DNA from: Flavobacterium sp.
Lineage (GTDB): Bacteria; Bacteroidota; Bacteroidia; Flavobacteriales; Flavobacteriaceae
Length of the DNA stretch: 18,358 nucleotides
NCBI GenBank assembly: GCA_015478765.1
Contig: JADMKR010000184.1
Coordinates: 1 to 18,358, forward strand
Direction of reading: 5' to 3'
The notes under the pieces were generated by a model. It was not told where the DNA came from. It ran no database searches and worked only from the letters and a program-made list of their open reading frames with translations. The translations under genes were made by a program, and so were the position numbers. Shown here piece after piece: positions 7,827-14,958 of this stretch; positions within the stretch are counted from its first letter, which is position 1; each line of letters opens with the position of its first letter.

Positions 7827-8699
7827 TTATTGTTGGGCTAATTTATCCAGGGCGTATTCAATCAGCTTATCTACTGCAAAATAGGGATCGGCGCTAAATG
7901 TTCCCGATGCGCGGTTTGCAATGATGGCATTCAGCGATAAGGCGTTATGACCGAGAAGCGCCGACAAACCATAAATGGCACCAGTTTCCATCTCGAGGTT
8001 GGTGATCCGATGATCCATGTATTTGAAATTGTCCATTTTCGAATTCAGTGCTTCATCCTGAATCGACAGCCGAAGAACTCGGCCCTGTGGCCCGTAAAAA
8101 CCTCCTGCCGTCGCGGTGATTCCCTGATGCATTTCAGGCCCGGCTATCATGGCTGCCAATTTTTCGGAACATCCAATCACGTATGGCCGGCCTTTTCTCG
8201 CATCCCAATTCGTATGGTCGATGAACGCCTGCTCTATTTCGGTATTGGATATCGAATCGATATTATAGGAGCGCAACATGTTATCAAGGCCAAGTCCGAA
8301 ACTAGACATCACAAAACTGTCTACCGGAATATCTGCCTGGAGTGATCCCGATGTACCGATGCGGATGATGTTTAATTGCGTGGTTTCCTCTTTTGGCATC
8401 CGCGTTTGCAGATCGATATTCACCAAAGCGTCGAGTTCGTTCATCACAATATCAATGTTATCGGGCCCAATACCGGTCGACATCACGCTCATTCTTTTTC
8501 CTTTGTAGATGCCGGTTTGCGTTTTAAATTCGCGCTTCTGTGTCGAATATTCAATACTGCTGAAATGTTTGGTTATTTTTTCCACGCGGTTCTGATCGCC
8601 TACAAAAATGATATCGTGGGCGATATGTTCGGGGCGAAGGTTCAAGTGATAGACACTGCCGTCGGGGTTCAGGATTAATTCGGATGATTTTATTTCCAT
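7827..8699 (-). CDS. Nucleoside phosphorylase (uridine phosphorylase-like)
   Basis: A 290-residue member of the PNP/UDP phosphorylase superfamily (NP-I), cytosolic enzymes that cleave nucleosides with phosphate to give a free base and ribose 1-phosphate. Visible motifs are FVGDQNRVEK (32-41, phosphate-binding loop with GD and R), STGIGPDNIDIVMNEL (74-89), RIGTSGSLQ (113-121) and the ribose-binding block NLEMETGAIYGL (234-245). The overall pattern resembles uridine phosphorylase more than the hexameric purine enzyme, but the base-specificity loop is not classical, so the substrate is left open. Length is slightly above the usual 250, with an N-terminal extension. It is tightly linked to the Ca3427-like binding protein (4 bases) and follows the SUI1 gene by 17 bases. 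Confidence 0.9.
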   Translation of the reverse strand: MEIKSSELILNPDGSVYHLNLRPEHIAHDIIFVGDQNRVEKITKHFSSIEYSTQKREFKTQTGIYKGKRMSVMSTGIGPDNIDIVMNELDALVNIDLQTRMPKEETTQLNIIRIGTSGSLQADIPVDSFVMSSFGLGLDNMLRSYNIDSISNTEIEQAFIDHTNWDARKGRPYVIGCSEKLAAMIAGPEMHQGITATAGGFYGPQGRVLRLSIQDEALNSKMDNFKYMDHRITNLEMETGAIYGLSALLGHNALSLNAIIANRASGTFSADPYFAVDKLIEYALDKLAQQ

Positions 8700-8716
8700 G
8701 TTTTAGTTTTATTTGA

Positions 8717-9067
8717 TCAGCCTCCGACACGTTTCACCGGATAGCCTTCATCTTTTAATAATTGCATTATCTTGTCGCGGAAGTTTCCCTGAATTATGAT
8801 CTCGCCATCTTTGACGGCGCCGCCCACGCCGCATTTTGTTTTCAACATTTTTCCGAGATTCTTCAGATCTTCTTCCGAACCTTCGAATCCCCGTATGATA
8901 GTGGCAACTTTGCCACCGCGGTTTTTCCGATCCAGATGTGCCTCTAACTTCTGATGTCGGGGTTCTGGGGAGATTGCGGTCGAATCGTCGGATTCAAATT
9001 CAAAGTCCTTGTTGGTCGAAAAAACGAATCCGTCCAGGTCGCTTAAATCGGTCAGTTTCTTAGCCAT
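8717..9067 (-). CDS. yciH: SUI1/eIF1-like translation factor (YciH family)
   Basis: A 116-residue SUI1-domain protein, the bacterial relative of eukaryotic eIF1, thought to influence the accuracy of start-codon and initiator-tRNA selection on the 30S subunit. The C-terminal two thirds carry the signature: LDRKNRGGKVATIIRGFEG, then LKTKCGVGGAVKDGEIIIQG and DEGYPVKRVGG at the end. The N-terminal 35 residues are acidic and less conserved. I chose the ATG at 9067, giving MAKKLTDLSDLDG, as in other YciH proteins. An in-frame ATG at 9127 would place the start inside the upstream gene's terminator hairpin. It heads the same-strand run that continues to 4800. Confidence 0.94.
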   Translation of the reverse strand: MAKKLTDLSDLDGFVFSTNKDFEFESDDSTAISPEPRHQKLEAHLDRKNRGGKVATIIRGFEGSEEDLKNLGKMLKTKCGVGGAVKDGEIIIQGNFRDKIMQLLKDEGYPVKRVGG

Positions 9068-9084
9068 AATGTAAATGTCGATTT

Positions 9085-9124
9085 GCTGAAAAACAAAAGA
9101 CATCGGGGAAAACCCAATGTCTTT
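9085..9124 (-). terminator. Rho-independent terminator after the 2OG oxygenase gene
   Basis: AAAGACAT (9096-9103) pairs with ATGTCTTT (9117-9124). The stem continues, after one mismatch, with GGG (9105-9107) paired to CCC (9113-9115) around a 5-base loop. On the minus strand the hairpin is followed by TTTTGTTTTTC, the U-rich tail of an intrinsic terminator. It sits about 20 bases after the oxygenase stop and just before the SUI1 start, so those genes are separate units. Confidence 0.85.
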
Positions 9125-9142
9125 CACCTTATAAAGATCATA

Positions 9143-10093
9143 TTATTTTTTGATAAGTCCTAAATCTACCAGTCTTTCGTGAAGAAATTCTCCAGCGGTA
9201 ATGTCATCGTATAATTTCGGATTTTCTTCATCGATGCAATTTTCGAGGCAATCAAGTTTCATATCGCTTACCGGATGCATGAAAAACGGTACCGAATACC
9301 GCGAAGTTCCCCATAATTCACGAGGCGGATTGACCACTTGATGAATGGTTGATTTCAGACGGTTATTGGTATGTCGCGACAACATATCCCCAACATTGAT
9401 GACGAGTTCATCCGGTTCAGCAATGGCATCAATCCATTCACCATTGTGATTTTGGACCTGCAGACCGCGGCCTTGCGCACCCATCAACAGCGTAATTAAA
9501 TTGATATCGCCATGAGCGGCAGCCCTTATGGCATTTTCAGGTTCGGTCGTAATTGGCGGATAATGAATCGGTCGAAGAATTGAATTTCCTTCATAGGCGT
9601 ATTGGTCGAAATAGAATTCGTCCAGGCCAAGATGCAATGCCAAAGCCCGCAATACATAAACGCCAGTTTTTTCCAACATTTTATAAGCTTCTTTGCCCAC
9701 CTCGTTGAAGCGTGGTAATTCGGTCACCTCGACATTATCCGGATATTCGTTGGCATATTTGGAATCTTCATTTACATATTGGCCGAAGTGCCAGAACTCC
9801 TTCAAATCGCCTTCTTTGCGTCCTTTTGCATGTTCCTTACCAAAAGAAACGTAGCCGCGTTGCCCGCCAATTCCCGGAATTTCGTATTTATACTTGGTTT
9901 CGAGAGGTAGTGCGAAGAAATTTCGAATCTCGCTATAGAGTTCATCCACGAGTTGGTCGTCGAGAAAGTGACCTTTTAAGGCCACAAAACCAATATCTTC
10001 AAAAGCTTTTCCGATTTCATTTACAAATTTTTGTTTACGTTCCGGGTCACCCGAAAGGAAATCACGCAAGTCAACACTAGGAATGTTTTGCAT
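9143..10093 (-). CDS. 2-oxoglutarate/Fe(II) oxygenase, isopenicillin N synthase-like
   Basis: A 316-residue non-haem iron oxygenase of the isopenicillin N synthase-like superfamily. The N-terminal DIOX_N-type part (1-110) includes FEDIGFVALKGH. The C-terminal double-stranded beta-helix has the iron ligands H194 and D196 (AAHGDIN) and H251 (STIHQVVNPP). R265-x-S267 (SRYSVPFF) is the expected 2-oxoglutarate carboxylate-binding pair, which favours a 2OG-dependent enzyme. No substrate can be assigned. There is no non-ribosomal peptide synthetase or other biosynthetic cluster nearby, so antibiotic synthesis is not suggested. Length and all metal ligands are intact. The gene is a single unit: its own terminator follows, and a divergent intergenic region of about 180 bases precedes it. 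Confidence 0.9.
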   Translation of the reverse strand: MQNIPSVDLRDFLSGDPERKQKFVNEIGKAFEDIGFVALKGHFLDDQLVDELYSEIRNFFALPLETKYKYEIPGIGGQRGYVSFGKEHAKGRKEGDLKEFWHFGQYVNEDSKYANEYPDNVEVTELPRFNEVGKEAYKMLEKTGVYVLRALALHLGLDEFYFDQYAYEGNSILRPIHYPPITTEPENAIRAAAHGDINLITLLMGAQGRGLQVQNHNGEWIDAIAEPDELVINVGDMLSRHTNNRLKSTIHQVVNPPRELWGTSRYSVPFFMHPVSDMKLDCLENCIDEENPKLYDDITAGEFLHERLVDLGLIKK

Positions 10094-10143
10094 ATAAATT
10101 GTTTTTGTTAATAACTCAAAGTCGCGTTAAAACCCTGATATTG

Positions 10144-10151
10144 CAAATGTA
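10144..10151 (-). promoter_or_regulatory. Putative -7 box for the 2OG oxygenase gene
   Basis: On the minus strand this reads TACATTTG, a full match to TAnnTTTG, about 50 bases upstream of the oxygenase ATG. A TTTTG lies 11 bases further upstream, too close for the usual 17-23 spacing, so support is partial. Confidence 0.35.
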
Positions 10152-10208
10152 ATTATTATTTTCAAAACCTATTTTTTAAAGTTATTAACAGCCGAAATAA
10201 TGTTGGCA

Positions 10209-10243
10209 TTTGCAGTCTTTGCTATTTATTTTTTATATTTTTG
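10209..10243 (+). promoter_or_regulatory. Promoter of the fused E1 dehydrogenase gene
   Basis: TTTG at 10209-10212 and TATTTTTG at 10236-10243 match both boxes of the Bacteroidota housekeeping promoter, with a 23-base spacer (upper end of the accepted range). Transcription would start near 10250. This excludes the in-frame ATG at 10210 and supports translation from 10273. Confidence 0.6.
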
Positions 10244-10272
10244 AGCAGTTTTTTAACAATCCCGCCCGCCAA

Positions 10273-12249
10273 ATGAACTTTGAAAGAAGAAACCTCACCG
10301 ACAGTCAGTTACTGGAATTATATCGCCGACTTATAAAGCCACGGCTTATCGAAGAGAAAATGCTGAAACTTATCCGTCAGGGGAAAGTTTCCAAGTGGTT
10401 TTCGGGAATCGGGCAGGAAGCGATCTCAGTAGGTATTACCGCCGTTCTGCAACAGGACGAATATATTTTGCCGATGCACAGGAATCTGGGCGTATTTACA
10501 GGCCGCGGAATTCCATTGCATCGCCTGTTTTCGCAATGGCAGGGAAAAGCGGCCGGTTTCACTAAGGGTCGCGACCGCTCGTTTCACTTCGGAACGCAGG
10601 AATTCAAGATCATCGGAATGATTTCGCATCTTGGTCCGCAACTTGGCGTAGCCGACGGAATCGCATTGGCAAACAAACTAAAGAAAAATCAGAAAGTAAC
10701 CGCTGTTTTTACGGGCGAGGGCGCAACCAGCGAAGGCGACTTTCACGAGGCGTTGAATATAGCGTCTGTTTGGGATTTACCGGTTTTATTTATAATTGAA
10801 AATAATGGGTACGGACTTTCAACGCCGACCAACGAGCAATACCGCTGCGAAAATTTAGCCGATAAAGGCGTTGGCTACGGCATGGAATCGCACATATTGG
10901 ATGGAAACAATATTCTTGAAATCTACAACGAACTTGCGGTCATCGTCGCATCGATGCGTCATAATCCGCGCCCGGTTCTTATTGAATTCAAAACATTCCG
11001 CATGCGCGGGCACGAAGAGGCGAGTGGTACCAAATATGTCCCGCAGGAATTGATGGATCAGTGGGCCGAGAAAGATCCGGTGGACAATTTCAGAAAATAT
11101 CTGCTAAAACAGAATATTCTCCGTGAAGAAATTGATACCAATTGGCGCGATGAAATAAAAAAGGAAATCGAAGAGCATTTGCAGATGGCAAATCAGGAGG
11201 AACCGATTGTCGCCAGTTATGAAACAGAATTAAATGATGTTTACAAACCATTTGATTACGAAGAAATTAGTCCGTCTGATTCAGTCGAGAACATTCGGTT
11301 TATTGACGCTATTTCCACTTCTTTGCGTCAGTCGATGGAACGTCACGAGAATCTGGTAATAATGGGCCAGGATATTGCGGAATATGGCGGCGCATTTAAA
11401 ATTACCGATGGTTTTGTGGAACAATTTGGCAAAGAAAGAGTAATCAATACGCCCATTTGCGAAAGTGCTGTCGTTTCAGCCGGAATGGGGTTATCGATCA
11501 ATGGTTACAAAGCTATTGTAGAGATGCAATTCGCCGATTTCGTATCGACAGGTTTCAATCCGATTGTAAATTATCTGGCAAAAGTACATTATCGATGGAA
11601 TGAAAATGCCGATGTCGTGGTGCGGATGCCTTGCGGCGGCGGAACCCAGGCTGGTCCTTTTCACTCGCAGACCAATGAAGCCTGGTTTACGAAAACACCC
11701 GGACTAAAAGTTGTTTATCCAGCGTTTCCCTATGATGCCAAAGGTTTGCTGAATTCGTCCATTAATGATCCGAATCCGGTAATGTTCTTTGAACACAAAC
11801 AGCTTTACAGAAGCATCTATCAGGATGTGCCATCCGATTATTACACATTGCCATTAGGCGTTGCAAGCATATTGCGGGAAGGTCGTGATGTAACAATCTT
11901 GGCATTCGGCGCAGCCGTGCACTGGGCAATGGAGACACTTGATCTGAATCCGGAGATTTCTGCCGATTTGATCGATTTAAGAACATTGCAGCCATTGGAC
12001 AAAAAGACTGTGTATGATTCTGTCCGAAAGACAGGTAAAGTAATAATACTGCAGGAAGATAGTTTGTTTGGCGGGATTGCCAGCGATTTGTCGGCGATGA
12101 TCATGGAAGATTGCTTTGAATATCTCGATGGTCCGGTTAAGCGGGTTGCGAGCCTTGATTCGCCCATTCCGTTTACAAAAGCACTCGAGGATCAATACTT
12201 GCCAAAAGGCCGTTTTGAATCGGCTTTAAAAGAGTTGATGGCTTATTAA
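10273..12249 (+). CDS. Fused E1 alpha/beta of branched-chain 2-oxoacid dehydrogenase
   Basis: A 658-residue thiamin-diphosphate enzyme with E1-alpha (about 1-320) and E1-beta (about 335-658) in one chain. E1 decarboxylates 2-oxoacids and passes the acyl group to the lipoyl domain of E2. In Bacteroidota the branched-chain enzyme also supplies starters for iso fatty acids. The ThDP motif runs from GEGATSEGDFHEALN (148-162) to ENNGYGLSTP (176-185). The usual GDG is GEG, a conservative change at a metal ligand. Beta-part landmarks are MGQDIAEYGGAFK, PICESAV, EMQFADF (417-423), GPFHSQ (461-466) and the tail ITILAFGAAVH-type block near 540-550. I start at 10273 because MNFERRNLTDSQLLELYR begins the domain and a promoter lies between 10210 and 10273. 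E2 and E3 are not in the window. Confidence 0.92.
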   Translation: MNFERRNLTDSQLLELYRRLIKPRLIEEKMLKLIRQGKVSKWFSGIGQEAISVGITAVLQQDEYILPMHRNLGVFTGRGIPLHRLFSQWQGKAAGFTKGRDRSFHFGTQEFKIIGMISHLGPQLGVADGIALANKLKKNQKVTAVFTGEGATSEGDFHEALNIASVWDLPVLFIIENNGYGLSTPTNEQYRCENLADKGVGYGMESHILDGNNILEIYNELAVIVASMRHNPRPVLIEFKTFRMRGHEEASGTKYVPQELMDQWAEKDPVDNFRKYLLKQNILREEIDTNWRDEIKKEIEEHLQMANQEEPIVASYETELNDVYKPFDYEEISPSDSVENIRFIDAISTSLRQSMERHENLVIMGQDIAEYGGAFKITDGFVEQFGKERVINTPICESAVVSAGMGLSINGYKAIVEMQFADFVSTGFNPIVNYLAKVHYRWNENADVVVRMPCGGGTQAGPFHSQTNEAWFTKTPGLKVVYPAFPYDAKGLLNSSINDPNPVMFFEHKQLYRSIYQDVPSDYYTLPLGVASILREGRDVTILAFGAAVHWAMETLDLNPEISADLIDLRTLQPLDKKTVYDSVRKTGKVIILQEDSLFGGIASDLSAMIMEDCFEYLDGPVKRVASLDSPIPFTKALEDQYLPKGRFESALKELMAY

Positions 12250-12260
12250 TTTTTTTTGGG

Positions 12261-12291
12261 TTTGCGTCTACGGAATTATATCGTATTTTAG
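12261..12291 (+). promoter_or_regulatory. Putative promoter of the GH130 gene
   Basis: TTTG at 12261-12264 and TATTTTAG at 12284-12291 (one mismatch to TAnnTTTG) are 19 bases apart, the optimal spacing for Bacteroidota sigma-A. Transcription would begin near 12298, about 12 bases before the ATG. It suggests the GH130 gene can be transcribed independently of the dehydrogenase gene. Confidence 0.5.
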
Positions 12292-12309
12292 TGCAGTAAC
12301 CCCTACACT

Positions 12310-13776
12310 ATGAGATTAACCGTCGACCGAAATCCTGTTCGAGTATTTCCTGATCCACGTCGTGTAATTGCGCGATATTATTTCAACGGCGAAGAACGCG
12401 CCATTTTTATCATAAAGCATATTCAGGCAATGGATGACAGTCAGATTCATTCGCTGATATCTCCTTTACTTCAGGATTTTTCCAAACGGCATCGAAACAT
12501 CACCGAAAAGCTTGAAAAGAACTGCGATAAGGTGCGCCATTTTATTGGCGTAGCCGGATATAACTATGATGAGCTCAGTAACTTTCGCAAATATCTTATC
12601 GGTGCTTATTTTACGCATGAATATTCAATTGAGTCGGCCGCCTTCTTTAACCCATCTATTGTTCCGGATCCCGATCAGACCAATTTGGAAAGCGGACAAT
12701 TGCGTGTAATCATCAGTTTTCGCGCAGTGGGTGAAGGGCACATTTCTTCGGTTGTGTTCCGCCGGGGAATTTTGGGAAAGAATAACGACATTGCGATCCA
12801 ACCCGCCGGAAATTACGTTGACGAGGCTGAAACCATACATGAAGCGGTTTATCCAAAAAAGTTATTTCTCAGAAAAGGTGCTGAAGCCGACATCAATGCT
12901 GATTTTCTTAACAAGGTGGACGAAGTTTTACCTGACCGATTTAACTATCAGAGTTTGAAGGACCTGGTTGCCGAACATCAAAAGAAAACCGATGACGAAA
13001 AACTGGTTCAGGAATACCGATTGGTATTATCGCTATTGGACAGCTATCGTCGCATCTGCTTTTCGCATGATACCGATATTAGTGACCGTGTTATTTTTCC
13101 AATTTCCGATTTTGAACGCAAAGGTATTGAAGACGCGCGCTTTGTTTTATTTACAAAAGAAAACGGCACCAAGGTTTATTATGCTACTTATACCGCATAT
13201 GATGGCATCCATATTATGCCAAAATTATTGCAGACCACCGATTTTTATGAATTCAAAACATCGCCGTTAATAGGCGACGGCGCGAAAAATAAAAATCTGG
13301 CTTTGTTTCCGAGGAAGATCAATGGGAAATTTGCCATGTTGTCGCGAATCGACGGATGGAATAATTACCTGATGTATTCGGACAATCTGAATGTGTGGGA
13401 GGATCCTATTAAAATCCAGGAACCTGAATGTTCGTGGGAGTTGGTACAAATTGGAAATTGTGGTTCGCCTATTGAAACTGAAGAGGGTTGGCTGATTATA
13501 ACACATGCCGTGGGACCGATGCGCCGGTACTGCATTGGCGCCTCGCTATTGGATTTGGAAAACCCGGAGATCGAAATAGGCCGCCTTCAGGAACCGTTGA
13601 TCATACCCAATTCTGATGAGCGCGAAGGCTACGTTCCCAATGTAGTATATTCGTGTGGGTCCATTATTCACAATGGCGCATTGATAATTCCGTACGGATT
13701 GTCTGACCACAGTTCCGGCTTTGCATCGGTTTGTTTGGACGAACTGCTGTCGACTCTCAAAAAAAGTAAAGCATAA
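12310..13776 (+). CDS. GH130-family glycoside phosphorylase/hydrolase-like protein
   Basis: A 488-residue protein of the GH130 (beta-1,4-mannoside phosphorylase and relatives) five-bladed propeller family. Recognisable blade motifs are NPSIVPDPDQTN (114-125), VVFRRGILG (148-156), KGIEDARFV (271-279), ALFPRKINGKFAMLSR (331-346), GNCGSPIETEEGWLIITHAV (382-401) and EGYVPNVVYSCG (439-450). E274 and D275 lie in the block that holds acid/base and sugar-binding residues in characterised members. The N-terminal 110 residues and a helical insert at about 195-250 make it longer than the 300-390 residues of standard mannosyl phosphorylases, and some sugar-site motifs diverge. No signal peptide, so it is cytosolic. 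No SusC/SusD or other carbohydrate genes lie nearby. Substrate unknown. Confidence 0.85.
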   Translation: MRLTVDRNPVRVFPDPRRVIARYYFNGEERAIFIIKHIQAMDDSQIHSLISPLLQDFSKRHRNITEKLEKNCDKVRHFIGVAGYNYDELSNFRKYLIGAYFTHEYSIESAAFFNPSIVPDPDQTNLESGQLRVIISFRAVGEGHISSVVFRRGILGKNNDIAIQPAGNYVDEAETIHEAVYPKKLFLRKGAEADINADFLNKVDEVLPDRFNYQSLKDLVAEHQKKTDDEKLVQEYRLVLSLLDSYRRICFSHDTDISDRVIFPISDFERKGIEDARFVLFTKENGTKVYYATYTAYDGIHIMPKLLQTTDFYEFKTSPLIGDGAKNKNLALFPRKINGKFAMLSRIDGWNNYLMYSDNLNVWEDPIKIQEPECSWELVQIGNCGSPIETEEGWLIITHAVGPMRRYCIGASLLDLENPEIEIGRLQEPLIIPNSDEREGYVPNVVYSCGSIIHNGALIIPYGLSDHSSGFASVCLDELLSTLKKSKA

Positions 13777-13799
13777 AAAAAGCCTTTAAAAAAAGGCTT
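13774..13799 (-). terminator. Rho-independent terminator of the small-protein operon
   Basis: AAGCCTTT (13780-13787) and AAAGGCTT (13792-13799) form an 8-bp stem with a four-base loop. On the minus strand it is followed by TTTTTT, so it terminates the transcript coming from 13806 seven bases after that stop codon. On the plus strand it lies just after the GH130 stop but lacks a T-run, so it may act more weakly in that direction. Confidence 0.85.
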
Positions 13800-13805
13800 C
13801 GATAT

Positions 13806-14141
13806 TTAAATTCCTATTGTTCCGTCAAATTTCCCGACAGATTTTATATCGTCATCCGGGGCATTTTTATCATAGGTGCGAATGAATGTCGGACGTTCGT
13901 TTGCACTGTTCTCGTTAATATGATCATTACTGATTGCAATAGGGTCGTTATCATCGACATTACTGTTGTCGGTATCATCATACTTATGGAAATCATCAGA
14001 TTCGTCGAAACTTTCATCTTTATGATCGTATGTTGAGTCTTGATTCAGTTCCGGATCATCGATCTTGCGATCTTTTCCGTCCTGTAAAAACATCCCATCC
14101 GGACTTTCTTCATCCCAAAATGGATTATACTGTGTTTCCAT
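13806..14141 (-). CDS. Small acidic Asp-rich disordered protein
   Basis: A 111-residue protein I cannot assign to a family. It starts METQYNPFWDEESPDG and is dominated by Asp, Asn, Ser and Lys, with about 32 acidic against about 10 basic residues. There is no hydrophobic core, signal peptide, membrane segment or cysteine. Asp runs such as DESFDESDDF and NVDDNDP suggest intrinsic disorder. The C-terminus (FIRTYDKNAPDDDIKSVGKF) is the least acidic part and may be the structured contact point. It is the last gene of a four-gene transcript, 12 bases after its neighbour and directly before the terminator. Reality as a gene is supported by this tight arrangement and by the ATGGAAAC start shared with two neighbours. 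Confidence 0.75.
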   Translation of the reverse strand: METQYNPFWDEESPDGMFLQDGKDRKIDDPELNQDSTYDHKDESFDESDDFHKYDDTDNSNVDDNDPIAISNDHINENSANERPTFIRTYDKNAPDDDIKSVGKFDGTIGI

Positions 14142-14153
14142 AACAATTAATTT

Positions 14154-14459
14154 TTAGTTGTTGTCATTTTCAAATGATGGTTTATCGTCGACCTCATTGG
14201 GATCTACATCGAAATCCTCATCGATTGTCAAAGAATTTCCATCTTTGGATGTTCCTCTAATGTCTGTGTTGACTTTAGAATCGACATCTTCAGGATGATC
14301 GACGGCCTTGGAGGCGAGGTCGGAATCATTCTTCGGATTATTATTGTGATCTACATCCGTAGTATTTGCGTTGTCTGGGTTCTTTTCATCATACTGACGC
14401 TGACGCGGTGTGGTTTTACTTTCGCTTCCACCTCTTGAACCTCCAAAATGCGTTTCCAT
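14154..14459 (-). CDS. Small acidic Asn/Asp-rich disordered protein
   Basis: A 101-residue protein of unknown family. The N-terminus is Gly/Ser/Arg-rich (METHFGGSRGGSESK, then TPRQRQYDEKNPDN). The rest is acidic, with about 25 acidic and 11 basic residues overall, and ends DKPSFENDNN. No membrane segment or cysteine. It shares short features with the protein at 14635-14910: an R-Q-rich start, NPDN, a YDVD/FDVD core near the C-terminus and a DN ending. The two may be diverged paralogues, but low complexity makes that uncertain. The basic N-terminus joined to an acidic tail could suit nucleic-acid or ribosome contact, which is only inference. It sits between the 38-residue membrane peptide gene (39 bases) and the last gene (12 bases). 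Confidence 0.75.
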   Translation of the reverse strand: METHFGGSRGGSESKTTPRQRQYDEKNPDNANTTDVDHNNNPKNDSDLASKAVDHPEDVDSKVNTDIRGTSKDGNSLTIDEDFDVDPNEVDDKPSFENDNN

Positions 14460-14498
14460 AATTTTACTTTTTTGAATGTACCTGGTGCTTCCTTTATC

Positions 14499-14615
14499 TT
14501 AAAACAAGCCCAACAGATAATATATTATTATAAATACTACGATAGTGCCGAGACAACCGCCGCCGAGCTTCTTAGCTCCCCAACCTGCAATTAATGCTTT
14601 AAAAAATCCGTTCAT
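14499..14615 (-). CDS. 38-residue single-span membrane peptide
   Basis: A short frame with ATG at 14615 and TAA at 14499 encodes 38 residues. The first half is MNGFFKALIAGWGAKK, then LGGGCLG, then a purely hydrophobic stretch TIVVFIIIYYLLGLF to the end. It has the form of a single transmembrane helix with a basic, amphipathic, probably cytosolic N-terminus. The glycine-rich GWGAKKLGGGC segment looks conserved in type; I recall similar small proteins in flavobacteria but cannot verify this. It lies in the same strand and operon as the acidic proteins, with gaps of 19 and 39 bases, and has the same A-rich leader (AACTAAAAAACT). Its size makes it easy for gene callers to miss. Function unknown. 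Confidence 0.75.
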   Translation of the reverse strand: MNGFFKALIAGWGAKKLGGGCLGTIVVFIIIYYLLGLF

Positions 14616-14634
14616 AGTTTTTTAGTTGAAATGA

Positions 14635-14910
14635 TTAATTGTCGTCTTTACCTTTGGAATGCGGATCATTTTTAGCCACGTTCTGGTTTTTGTCGTCGAA
14701 CTCAGCATCCACCTGAATCTTTTGGGTATCGACATCATAATTAGCATCGTTGGTCAACGTTTGGTCATGCTCTTTATACTGTTTCTCCCGTGTATTGTCA
14801 CGGATGTTGTCGGGATTACGCTGGTTTGAGTTTTGATAATTTTGCTGCTTGTCGTTGAATTGCTGGCGCTGCTGATTAACTTTTCCCTGACCTTGATTAT
14901 TATTTGCCAT
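14635..14910 (-). CDS. Small Asn/Gln-rich disordered protein, first gene of the operon
   Basis: A 91-residue protein, roughly one third Asn plus Gln, starting MANNNQGQGKVNQQRQQFND. The N-terminal half is polar and basic-leaning, the C-terminal part more acidic (NYDVDTQKIQVDAEFDDKNQ), giving a near-neutral to mildly acidic whole. It has no cysteine, hydrophobic helix or signal. The composition resembles prion-like or hydrophilin/desiccation-type disordered proteins, but I do not recognise a family. It is the first gene of the four-gene transcript, and its leader contains a perfect palindrome at 14932-14949. The A-rich stretch CTAAAAAACAAAAAGCT directly before ATG fits Bacteroidota translation starts. 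Confidence 0.75.
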   Translation of the reverse strand: MANNNQGQGKVNQQRQQFNDKQQNYQNSNQRNPDNIRDNTREKQYKEHDQTLTNDANYDVDTQKIQVDAEFDDKNQNVAKNDPHSKGKDDN

Positions 14911-14931
14911 AGCTTTTTGTTTTTTAGGTTA

Positions 14932-14949
14932 GTACTTTAGCTAAAGTAC
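14932..14949. promoter_or_regulatory. Perfect 18-bp palindrome in the small-protein operon leader
   Basis: GTACTTTAGCTAAAGTAC is identical to its reverse complement over all 18 bases. It ends 22 bases before the ATG at 14910. It could be an operator for a dimeric regulator overlapping the promoter, or, if transcribed, a 5' hairpin. The half-site contains TACTTTAG, one mismatch from the TAnnTTTG -7 box, but no -33 TTG is spaced correctly. Confidence 0.6.
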
Positions 14950-14958
14950 ATATTGAGC

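Noticed and set aside
9068..9127. Longer SUI1 protein starting at the ATG at 9127
   Set aside because: The extra 20 residues are encoded by the terminator hairpin of the preceding gene and do not resemble YciH N-termini.
9143..10093. Isopenicillin N synthase as part of an antibiotic cluster
   Set aside because: Only the superfamily fold and ligands are shared. There is no peptide synthetase nearby and the gene is transcribed alone.
10210..10272. Upstream in-frame ATG giving the fused E1 a 21-residue hydrophobic N-terminus, like a signal peptide
   Set aside because: The E1 complex is cytosolic, the promoter boxes at 10209-10243 lie downstream of or over this ATG, and family homology begins at 10273.
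12250..12257. Run of eight T directly after the fused E1 stop as a terminator
   Set aside because: No adjacent hairpin. The nearest dyad (GCCG...CGGC) lies within the coding region about 30 bases earlier.
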